In this document: one piece after another, positions 17,264 to 24,126 of the stretch
Position numbering within the stretch: position 1 is the first letter of the stretch
Layout of the letters: every line of letters begins with the position of its first letter
Assembly (NCBI RefSeq): GCF_031457805.1
Contig: NZ_JAVDXI010000002.1
Location: forward strand, 186,001-250,000
Length of the DNA stretch: 64,000 nucleotides
Direction: 5' to 3'
From: Caulobacter sp031457805
GTDB taxonomy: Bacteria > Pseudomonadota > Alphaproteobacteria > Caulobacterales > Caulobacteraceae
Made by a program: the position numbers and the translations under genes
Notes under the pieces: model-generated
What the model saw: the letters and a program-made list of their open reading frames with translations, nothing else
Database searches by the model: none
Told to the model about the DNA's origin: nothing

Positions 17264-18295
17264 TTACCGGGCTGCCGAATAGGTCGCCTTGCCGGGGACG
17301 AGCAGGTCTTGCTTGCGACCGTCGCACACCGCGTAGCTGAACCCGGACTGGATCGCCCAGGCTCCGACCTCGCCCGCCTTGTTTACGGCCAGGAAGCCGA
17401 CCTGGATGTCCTTGGCGTGCGGCTTCTTCTTGAGAATCCGCTCGACAGCCTCGCGGCACGCCGCCTCGGGCGAGCGCCCCTGACGCATCAGCTCGACCAC
17501 CAGGAAGCTGCCGACATTGCGGATCACCTCTTCGCCGACGCCGGTTGAGGTCGCGCCGCCGACCTCGTTGTCGACATAGAGGCCCGCGCCGATGATCGGG
17601 CTGTCGCCGACACGTCCGCGCATTTTCCAGGCCATGCCGCTGGTCGTGCAGGCGCCGGCGATGTCGCCCTTCGCGTCGATGGCCAGCATGCCGATCGTGT
17701 CATGATTGCCCGCGCCGCCCGGCGTGCCCAGCTGCCCCGTGGTCTTGCCGTAGTCCAGGACCTCGCTGTTGGCCTTGGGATTGTAATTGGCCTCCTTCTT
17801 CCAGGCCTCCCAGGCTGCGCGGGACTCTGGCGTGAGGAGCTCCTCGCGCGGGAAGCCCTGCTCTAGCGCGAACTGCAGCGCCCCAGCCCCGACCAGCATC
17901 ACGTGCGGCGTCTTCTCCATCACCCGACGGGCGACTGAAATCGGATGGGCGATGTGTTCCAGCGCCGCCACCGCGCCGCAGTTGCCCAGCTCGTCCATGA
18001 TGCAGGCGTCCAGCGAGACATTCCCGTCCCGATCCGGATAACCGGCGCGGCCGACGCTGTGGTTCTTCAGGTCCTGCTCGGGAACCCGCGCGCCCGCCTC
18101 GACAGCGTCCAGCGCCCGGCCGCCCCTGGACAGGACAGTCCATGCCGCCTGGTTGGCGGCGACGCCGAAGTCCCAGGTCGAGATCACGCCGGGTCCTGTG
18201 AGGTTGACGCTGCCCCCCTGCGCTGTCGCCCGCCCCGCGCTCAGCATCGCCGAACCCGCGAGGGAGGCGCCGATCAGGCCTCTACGATTCAACAT
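17264..18295 (-). CDS. N4-(beta-N-acetylglucosaminyl)-L-asparaginase / isoaspartyl peptidase family
   Basis: A 343-residue N-terminal-nucleophile hydrolase precursor. A signal peptide (MLNRRGLIGASLAGSAMLSAGRATAQ) directs it to the periplasm. Autocleavage is predicted before Thr ~200 in GGAGNHDTIGMLAID, generating the catalytic threonine of the beta chain. The segments GRVGDSPIIGAGLYVDNEVG and ATSTGVGEEVIRN are hallmarks of the glycosylasparaginase branch. It would split GlcNAc-Asn or isoaspartyl-type substrates. ATG at 18293-18295 has GGAG upstream. The gene is 65 bases upstream of the hydrolase gene in the same direction. Confidence 0.88.
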   Translation of the reverse strand: MLNRRGLIGASLAGSAMLSAGRATAQGGSVNLTGPGVISTWDFGVAANQAAWTVLSRGGRALDAVEAGARVPEQDLKNHSVGRAGYPDRDGNVSLDACIMDELGNCGAVAALEHIAHPISVARRVMEKTPHVMLVGAGALQFALEQGFPREELLTPESRAAWEAWKKEANYNPKANSEVLDYGKTTGQLGTPGGAGNHDTIGMLAIDAKGDIAGACTTSGMAWKMRGRVGDSPIIGAGLYVDNEVGGATSTGVGEEVIRNVGSFLVVELMRQGRSPEAACREAVERILKKKPHAKDIQVGFLAVNKAGEVGAWAIQSGFSYAVCDGRKQDLLVPGKATYSAAR

Positions 18296-18348
18296 CCGTG
18301 TGCTCCAACAAGACCGCGCCGAATCCGTAGCACCGCCTGGAGCCCAGC

Positions 18349-19086
18349 ATGAGCCCCGAACACATCCTTCTGGAAGTCTGTGTCGATACGCCCGCAGGAC
18401 TGGCGGCGGCGATCGCCGGCGGCGCTGATCGGATCGAACTATGTGCGGCGCTCGCCCTTCAAGGCCTGACCCCGGCGCCGGGACTGATGGCGCAGGCGGC
18501 TTCCGCGCCGATCCCGATCTATCCGATGATCCGGCCCCGCAACGGCGACTTCTGCTACGACGAGCGCGATGTGGACGCCATCAAGCGCGACATCGACACG
18601 GTGCGCGCCTACGGCCTGGCCGGCGTCGTGATCGGCGCCAACCGCACGGACGGTGCGCTGGACCTCCCCGTCCTGCAAGCGCTCGTGGCCCACGCCCAAG
18701 GCCTGGGCATGAGCTTGCATCGGTCGTTCGACCTCGTTCCGGATCAGGCCGAGGCGCTTGAGATCGCCGTCGAGCTGGGGTTCGAGCGGGTCCTGACTTC
18801 TGGCGGCGCCCTGACCGCTGAGGCCGGTGCGGAACAGATCGCCGCCCTCGTCGAGCAGGCCGCAGGACGCATCGGCATCCTGGCCGGCGCGGGGGTCAGG
18901 CCTGGAAACATCGCCGAACTGGTCCGTCGCACCGGCGTGCGCGAAGTCCATGGTTCATTCGGCGGCCCGATCCCTGGCGCCGCGCCAGGTTCGAAGCTGG
19001 GCGCGATGGGCTTCGTGCCGCCTGAACTGCGCGACACCGATCAGGCGGCGGTCGCGGAAGCCGTGCGGATTCTCCGCGCGCTTTAG
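18349..19086 (+). CDS. cutC: CutC family protein (copper homeostasis)
   Basis: A 245-residue cytoplasmic TIM-barrel protein. The opening ILLEVCVDTPAGLAAAIAGGADRIELCAAL and the segments IRPRNGDFCYDERD and ERVLTSGG match CutC. CutC was linked to copper tolerance in Escherichia coli, but its enzyme activity is not settled. ATG at 18349 has TGGAG six bases upstream. Its stop overlaps by four bases the stop of the convergent ATP-grasp gene. Confidence 0.92.
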   Translation: MSPEHILLEVCVDTPAGLAAAIAGGADRIELCAALALQGLTPAPGLMAQAASAPIPIYPMIRPRNGDFCYDERDVDAIKRDIDTVRAYGLAGVVIGANRTDGALDLPVLQALVAHAQGLGMSLHRSFDLVPDQAEALEIAVELGFERVLTSGGALTAEAGAEQIAALVEQAAGRIGILAGAGVRPGNIAELVRRTGVREVHGSFGGPIPGAAPGSKLGAMGFVPPELRDTDQAAVAEAVRILRAL

Positions 19087-20246
19087 CTTTCGATGATGTG
19101 CGGGATGAACCGCGAGCGGTCGCGCGTCACGCGGCCACGATCCTCGCGCACGCCTACGCCTGCCGGCTGGTCGCCGATGACCCAGGACCCGATCACCGGA
19201 TAGTTCGCGCCAAATCGCGGCGGCGGCTTCAGTTCCTGACGGATCCAGCCTTCGCCGCCGTAGCCCTGGTCGAGCACCCTGCCCTTGCGGCCGTCCTTCC
19301 AGAGCTCAATGTTCGCGCCCTCGCGGCTGAACAGCGGCTTGCGGGCGTAGCTGGACCCCAGCCGCGCGACCTTGGGATCGTCGTCGAAATAGGCCTCCAG
19401 CAGGTTCGGGTGCCCCGGATGCCGCTCCCAAAGCAGGGGCAGCATCGCCTTGTTCGACAGAACCGCCTTCCAGGGCGGCTCGAGGAACAGGGTCTTGGAG
19501 CCCGCGATGCTGGCCGCGTAGGGCTCGCGCAGCATGTCCTCCCAAGGATACAGCTTGAACAGCGCGCCGATAATGTAATTGTCCTGGTCGACGAAGCGGC
19601 CGTCCGCATCGAGGCCGATCGCTGTGGTCGGTACGAACTTGGGCTCCAGGCCCGCCAGCCGCCCCATGTCCTCCAGGAACCGCACCGTCTGACGGTCCTC
19701 GACGAAGTCAGGGTCGCTTGCGAAGTGGACGAAGCCGCCGTTCGGGAAGATCGCCTTGAAGCGCTCGGCCAACTGGTCGTGCAGGCTGTTGAACTGATCG
19801 GTGGCGTCGGGCAGCGCGCCCTGCTGGATCATGTCCTCCAGCCACAGCCACTGAAACACCGCCGCTTCATAGATGCTGGTCGGCGTGTCGGCATTGTATT
19901 CATAGAGCTTGGGCGGCCCGGCCCCGTCGTAGAAGAAGTCAAACCGACCATAGAGCGACGGATCGCGGGCCTTCCAGGAGGCGGCGACCAAGTCGCGGGC
20001 GTCTTCCGGGATCTGCAGCCGGGCCATCAGGGCGTCGCTTTTGACGGCGTCGTCGACTAGGTCCAGGCAGAGCTTGTGCAGCGCCTCGGTCGCGGGTTCC
20101 AGGTGACCCTCGACCTCCTCCAGCGTAAAGGCGTAGGCCGCTCGCTCATCCCAGTAGCGGCGGCCATCGGCGTGATGCCAGGTGAAGCCGACGGCCTCGG
20201 CCTTGGACTTCCAGTCCCGCCGAGGCTTGAGGGTCAGACGACGCAT
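19083..20246 (-). CDS. Glutathionylspermidine-synthase-like ATP-grasp protein (YjfC/YgiC type)
   Basis: A 387-residue ATP-grasp ligase homologous to the C-terminal synthetase domain of glutathionylspermidine synthase. It starts MRRLTLKPRRDWKSKAEAVGF and shows YGRFDFFYDG, KLYEYNADTPTSIYEAAVFQW, LFLEPPWKAVLSNKAMLPLLW and ANIELWKDG. Stand-alone members of this family (YjfC, YgiC) ligate an amine to a peptide, with unclear targets. ATG at 20244-20246 shares its A with the stop of the upstream pspA-like gene (TGATG), so it is translationally coupled. It is the third gene of the minus-strand half of the yjf-type cluster. Confidence 0.88.
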   Translation of the reverse strand: MRRLTLKPRRDWKSKAEAVGFTWHHADGRRYWDERAAYAFTLEEVEGHLEPATEALHKLCLDLVDDAVKSDALMARLQIPEDARDLVAASWKARDPSLYGRFDFFYDGAGPPKLYEYNADTPTSIYEAAVFQWLWLEDMIQQGALPDATDQFNSLHDQLAERFKAIFPNGGFVHFASDPDFVEDRQTVRFLEDMGRLAGLEPKFVPTTAIGLDADGRFVDQDNYIIGALFKLYPWEDMLREPYAASIAGSKTLFLEPPWKAVLSNKAMLPLLWERHPGHPNLLEAYFDDDPKVARLGSSYARKPLFSREGANIELWKDGRKGRVLDQGYGGEGWIRQELKPPPRFGANYPVIGSWVIGDQPAGVGVREDRGRVTRDRSRFIPHIIES

Positions 20247-21004
20247 CAGGCGTTCGAGCCGTCCCGACCGACCTTTTGCTTGTCCTCGATGGCCAGCATC
20301 GGGGCCGGCAGGGCCTCGTCCTTCGGGGCCATCAGGCGGGCCAGCACGTCCTCGGCGCCGCTCGCGCCCGGCAGGATGCCCGCCGCCGCCAGCTTGGCGT
20401 CGAGATCCGCGCCGGTCTTGCGGTCTTCCGACTCGCTGTGCAGCCGGAACTGCTCCTCGCGAACCGCCTGGCGCTCCTTGATGCGCTTCAAGCTATCGGC
20501 GGCCGAGCCGACCACGCCGCTGGCCGAACCCGAGCGCGAGATCACCGCCGCCTGAGCCTTCTGAACGCTCTCGTTGACCTTGACGATCTCGATCTCGCGG
20601 CGCAGCGCCTCAACCTTGGTGTCGGTCTGGGCGATCACCGTGCGCAGCTTTTCCTCGGCGGCGCGCAGTTCGTTCATCTGCGTCGCCTTCTGGCCCGCGT
20701 CCTTTTCGAGGTCGGCGATGCGTTGCGCCACTTCCAGCGCCAGGGCCTGGTCGCCCTTGTTCATCGCCGCGCGGGCCGAGGACTCGTACTTGCGCGACTG
20801 GTCGGTCAGCTGGGCGACCTCGGTCTCCAGCGCTCGACGGCGCGCGACCAGCTTGGCCAGCTCGTCCCGGGCCTTGCCCTGAGCGGTGTCGGCGTCGCGG
20901 ATTTCCTGGTCCAGGATGCGAAGGGCGTTGGCGTCCACCACCGTCTGCGCGCCGTCATGCGCCGCGCCACGGAACAGGGCCGAGAGCTTGCTCCAGATCG
21001 ACAT
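20246..21004 (-). CDS. PspA/IM30 family membrane-stress protein (YjfJ-like)
   Basis: A 252-residue peripheral membrane coiled-coil protein. It starts MSIWSKLSALFRGAAHDG, with the amphipathic N-terminal helix of the PspA/Vipp1 family. Residues ~28-190 are a long coiled coil (DQEIRDADTAQGKARDELAKL onward). The C-terminal tail (LAAAGILPGASGAEDVLARL) is characteristic of the YjfJ branch rather than stress PspA. Family members form ESCRT-III-like assemblies that stabilise the inner membrane. It is middle gene of an operon with DUF2170 upstream (23-base gap) and the ATP-grasp gene downstream. Confidence 0.9.
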   Translation of the reverse strand: MSIWSKLSALFRGAAHDGAQTVVDANALRILDQEIRDADTAQGKARDELAKLVARRRALETEVAQLTDQSRKYESSARAAMNKGDQALALEVAQRIADLEKDAGQKATQMNELRAAEEKLRTVIAQTDTKVEALRREIEIVKVNESVQKAQAAVISRSGSASGVVGSAADSLKRIKERQAVREEQFRLHSESEDRKTGADLDAKLAAAGILPGASGAEDVLARLMAPKDEALPAPMLAIEDKQKVGRDGSNA

Positions 21005-21027
21005 TCGAAGTTCTCCGGTCTCTGTCT

Positions 21028-21699
21028 TTAGGCGGCCGCGACGCGGCTCTTTTCGAAGGAATCGCGCAGGTCGCTGGCGGCGGCGATGGCGTTGTCGGCC
21101 AGGGTTCGCAGCTCGATGATCAGCGTCTGCAGCGTGGTCTTGGACGAGATCTCGCCCATCAGCTCGTAATAGTCACGACCGTCGACCGTGGTGATGCCGA
21201 AGTTCGACAGCGGCACGATCTTCTGGGCCTTGAGCAGGAACTCGTTGAACGCCGCGCGATCGTTCTGCTCGTCGCAGGCCCACAGCAGGGTCGAGACGAC
21301 CAGCTGCAGCGCGCCGCCGCTGACATAGATCGGCAGGTCGCCGAATTCGTGCATGACCACCATCAGCACGGGCTCGACGCCCTCGACGACCGTGACGGTC
21401 ATCTCGTCCTCGCGCACGAGCGCGCTTTCCACCAGCGCATCGCGCAGGGTGTGGATCGTCCAGGCGGTGTCGATAACGGAGTCCATGTGTCTGACGCCCT
21501 TGGGGGGATTGGGATTGGTCTGTAGCGCCGGTCCGCGGACCGACTCGACGACGATGGCCTGCACGGCCGAAAGAATGTCGGGCTTGCACGCCGCCGGCGC
21601 CCAGACCTCGATTTTCACGAAGCCGGCGTTCCGTCGCGCTTCGCGCCACGCCCGCGTTCTTTCAGCGGCCTGAGCGCTTCTCTTCAGTTTGGCAGGCAT
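21028..21699 (-). CDS. DUF2170 (YjfI-like) protein with extra N-terminal DNA-binding-like segment
   Basis: A 223-residue protein. Residues ~72-223, from MDSVIDTAWTIHTLRDALVE on, match DUF2170 (Escherichia coli YjfI as known to me is only ~133 residues). The extra first ~55 residues (AERTRAWREARRNAGFVKI then EVWAPAACK) resemble the short ribbon-helix-helix/MazE-antitoxin-type N-termini seen in alphaproteobacteria, so a DNA-binding role is plausible. ATG at 21697-21699 has no ribosome site. It abuts two overlapping palindromes at 21700-21727, suggesting a leaderless or autoregulated transcript. An internal ATG at about 21486 would give plain DUF2170. Confidence 0.75.
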   Translation of the reverse strand: MPAKLKRSAQAAERTRAWREARRNAGFVKIEVWAPAACKPDILSAVQAIVVESVRGPALQTNPNPPKGVRHMDSVIDTAWTIHTLRDALVESALVREDEMTVTVVEGVEPVLMVVMHEFGDLPIYVSGGALQLVVSTLLWACDEQNDRAAFNEFLLKAQKIVPLSNFGITTVDGRDYYELMGEISSKTTLQTLIIELRTLADNAIAAASDLRDSFEKSRVAAA

Positions 21700-21727
21700 G
21701 CGTTACATGTACGCATAACATGTATGC
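21700..21727. promoter_or_regulatory. Tandem overlapping palindromes in the divergent yjf promoter
   Basis: GCGTTACATGTACGC (21700-21714) and GCATAACATGTATGC (21713-21727) are near-perfect 15-bp palindromes of the form GCRTWACATGTAYGC that share two bases. They abut the DUF2170 start codon and are followed at 21728 by TTGACA, a likely -35 box for the plus-strand operon. Such tandem spacing fits cooperative binding of a small dimeric regulator. Confidence 0.65.
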
Positions 21728-21853
21728 TTGACAAGTCACCGTTCGACGTCATCCTGCGACCGACTTCACCCGAGGGCAAGCACGCTTTCGGGAAACCGGC
21801 CTCGCCCCTCAGATAAGCGAGCCGGCCCAGGATTCGAGGCCTCGCCGATCGCG

Positions 21854-22501
21854 ATGTTCGGAAAACTCTTCGGCCGCAAAGACCAGCCCTCCGGCCCCGC
21901 CCTACCCATCATCCGCAACGTGACGATCGGCCGGACCGTGGTGCTGGACCCGCTGGCTTGGCGGCGACTGGGCGCGGAGACCAAGTTCGCCCTCGATCGC
22001 GATACGCTGGAGATCACCGCGCAGGGCCTGATCCAGCTAAATGACGGCGCCTTCGTGCATCGCTTCTACACGGACGATGAGATCCTGTTTCAGGTCGTTT
22101 CCGACGACCGCGAAGGGCAGAAGGCCAATGATTTCACCGTCTTCACGCCCTGGGCCAGCGAGTACCCGGCGGATCGCACGGATCATGAACTCTGGAGCGA
22201 ACGCCTGCGGTCTCGCACGTTCCAACCCGAGGGCCTGCCGGCCTACACACGCCTCTGGTTCGGCGACGAGGCGGAACGCCAAGATCCCGTGACCCTGTGG
22301 GAAGACGTCTACTACGCGCGAGACGCCCAGACGCCCGATCGGCGCCTGTTCCAGACGGTGATGCTGTTCCACAGAGACCTGCTCGGCGGTGACGGCCGTG
22401 AGCTCTTGCTGGCGCTGACCCTCGAGCCCGAGGACAGCAAGGACGTCAGCCACGAGACCATGATCGGCCTGCCGCTATCGGTGGGCGAGTTCCGAGCCTA
22501 A
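21854..22501 (+). CDS. DUF2491 (YjfK-like) protein
   Basis: A 215-residue cytoplasmic protein starting MFGKLFGRKDQPSGPALPII at ATG 21854. The DUF2491 family signature is seen in MIGLPLSVGEFRA-type C-termini, the RTVVLDPLAWRRLG segment and the ITAQGLIQLNDGAFVHRFYTDD stretch. The family has no established biochemical role, but it occurs consistently in yjf-type clusters with PspA and DUF350 proteins. It heads the plus-strand operon and is followed after 67 bases by the DUF350 gene. No membrane segment is visible. Confidence 0.8.
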   Translation: MFGKLFGRKDQPSGPALPIIRNVTIGRTVVLDPLAWRRLGAETKFALDRDTLEITAQGLIQLNDGAFVHRFYTDDEILFQVVSDDREGQKANDFTVFTPWASEYPADRTDHELWSERLRSRTFQPEGLPAYTRLWFGDEAERQDPVTLWEDVYYARDAQTPDRRLFQTVMLFHRDLLGGDGRELLLALTLEPEDSKDVSHETMIGLPLSVGEFRA

Positions 22502-22568
22502 GTTTTGAAAGGCCAAGCGTTCGATCCGCACGCGCTGGTCGACCGGTCTTCTTGAGGGAGCCTGCCAG

Positions 22569-22982
22569 ATGTTCGACTTCATCGGTTTCAAGGCGGGAGC
22601 GGTGGCCTTCCTGCTGGCCTTCGTGGTCGCGGGCCTGTTCACGATCGCCTTCAAGTACGTCTATCAATGGGTGACGCCTTACAACGAGCGGGCCTTGATC
22701 CGGCAAGGCAACATAGCGGCCGCCATCGCTCTGGCCGGCGCCTTGATCGGCTATGTGTTGCCACTGGCCTCGGCGCTCAGCCACACCGTCAGCCTGCCTG
22801 AGTTCGCCGCCTGGGCGACGCTCGCCGGCGTGATCCAGATCGCCGCCTTCACCGGCGTTCGCATCGTCGCCCTGCCCGATGTCAAGGCGCGCATCGAAAG
22901 CGGCGAGGTCTCGATCGGCATCTACCTCGCCGGCATCTCCATCGCGGTCGGCCTGCTCAACGCCGCCTGCATGACGGCCTGA
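22569..22982 (+). CDS. DUF350 (YjfL-like/UPF0719) inner-membrane protein
   Basis: A 137-residue membrane protein with four predicted helices, beginning MFDFIGFKAGAVAFLLAFVV. The pattern YNERALIRQGNIAAAIALAGALIGY matches DUF350, a duplicated two-helix unit. The function is unknown. Family members are found beside PspA and glutathionylspermidine-synthase-like genes and are thought to act in envelope maintenance. GAGGGAG precedes the ATG. The DUF1190 lipoprotein gene follows 10 bases after the stop, so they are co-transcribed. Confidence 0.88.
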   Translation: MFDFIGFKAGAVAFLLAFVVAGLFTIAFKYVYQWVTPYNERALIRQGNIAAAIALAGALIGYVLPLASALSHTVSLPEFAAWATLAGVIQIAAFTGVRIVALPDVKARIESGEVSIGIYLAGISIAVGLLNAACMTA

Positions 22983-22992
22983 GGATCTCGCC

Positions 22993-23637
22993 ATGACCGC
23001 TCCTCGCAAGCGCTCCCAGTCCCTGAAGCTCAGCACCATGCTGGCCGGCGCGGCCTCGCTGACCCTGGCCGGCTGCGACGATCCCTCGCCCCAGGCCAGC
23101 TGGGATCCGAACCGCGGCGAACAGGTCGAGGCGTTCAGCTATAAGAGCCTCGCCGAATGCCAAGTGGCCAACGAGGTCTCTGACGAGCAGTGCGCGACCT
23201 CTTGGGCCGCCGCCCAGAAGGACGACGCCGATAAAGCGCCGCGCTACGATGCGCGCGCCACCTGTGAAGAGGTCTATGGGGCTGGCAATTGCGTGCCCCG
23301 CAGTGAGAACGGGCAAAGCTTCTTTGGGCCCATGCTCGCCGGTTTCGTCATCGGCCGCATGCTGGACGGCGGCGGCGGCTACTATCGCGGCACCGGCATG
23401 TATCGCCGCGATGACCGCGACGGCGGCGGATATTACTCGACCTGGGGCGGACGTCTGGGTCGCGACTACGGCACCGGCAAGACGGTCATCAGCAAGACCA
23501 GCATCGATCCGCCGGACGTCATCCGCAACGCGCCGCCGAAGGTGCAGACCCGCACCTCGGTGGTCTCACGCGGCGGCTTCGGCGGCGGGCGCAGCTACGC
23601 CAGCAGCGGCGGGTTCAAGGGCGGCTTCGGCGGCTGA
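22993..23637 (+). CDS. DUF1190 (YjfM-like) lipoprotein
   Basis: A 214-residue protein with a lipobox LTLAGCDD near residues 22-29, predicting a lipid-anchored envelope protein. The conserved DUF1190 segment has YKSLAECQVANEVSDEQCATSW and ARATCEEVYGAGNCVPR with paired cysteines. The C-terminus is rich in glycine, arginine and serine (RGGFGGGRSYASSGGFKGGF). It is the last gene of the plus-strand half of the yjf-type cluster. The function is unknown; the membrane-stress context is the best clue. Confidence 0.85.
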   Translation: MTAPRKRSQSLKLSTMLAGAASLTLAGCDDPSPQASWDPNRGEQVEAFSYKSLAECQVANEVSDEQCATSWAAAQKDDADKAPRYDARATCEEVYGAGNCVPRSENGQSFFGPMLAGFVIGRMLDGGGGYYRGTGMYRRDDRDGGGYYSTWGGRLGRDYGTGKTVISKTSIDPPDVIRNAPPKVQTRTSVVSRGGFGGGRSYASSGGFKGGFGG

Positions 23638-23649
23638 TGCGGGTTCCTC

Positions 23650-24126
23650 TCAGGTCCAGCCTTCGGCGACCAGACGCTGAGCCAGCACCCGCGCGGCCAT
23701 GACGACATCGTTCCAGACGACCTCGAACCCGGCGTCGTTGCCGTAGTAGGGATCGATGACCCCGCGTCCAGCGTGACCTTCCACCAGGTCCAGCAAGAGG
23801 CCCACCTCGGCGGTCGCATCGGCCGGCGCGACGTTCAGAAGGCCGCGCAGGTTGTCATGATCCAGCGCGTAGATGTGGGTGAAGGTCCGGAAGTCCTCGG
23901 CTTGCACCTGGCGCGCGCGCTGGCCGCTGATATCGACGCCATTTCGTCCCGCCACAGCGATGGCGCGCGCGTCCGGTGACGCACCGGCGTGCCAGCCGCC
24001 TGTGCCGGCGCTGTCAGCCAGGATGTCCAGGCCAAGCCGCTCCGCCTCGGCGCAAAACGCCCCCTCGGCCAGAGGTGAGCGACAGATGTTGCCCATGCAG
24101 ACGAACAGAACCGCAGCCTTGGCCAT
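23650..24126 (-). CDS. Low-molecular-weight protein tyrosine phosphatase
   Basis: A 158-residue cytosolic phosphatase. The P-loop is complete near the N-terminus (VCMGNICRSPLAEG, catalytic Cys ~10 and Arg ~16), and the acid loop DPYYG is present near residue 128. Family members remove phosphate from phosphotyrosine proteins, often controlling polysaccharide export or arsenate resistance; here the second role lacks support. The ATG overlaps the stop of the 5-oxoprolinase gene by one base (TAATG), so translation is coupled and the two are one operon. Confidence 0.92.
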   Translation of the reverse strand: MAKAAVLFVCMGNICRSPLAEGAFCAEAERLGLDILADSAGTGGWHAGASPDARAIAVAGRNGVDISGQRARQVQAEDFRTFTHIYALDHDNLRGLLNVAPADATAEVGLLLDLVEGHAGRGVIDPYYGNDAGFEVVWNDVVMAARVLAQRLVAEGWT

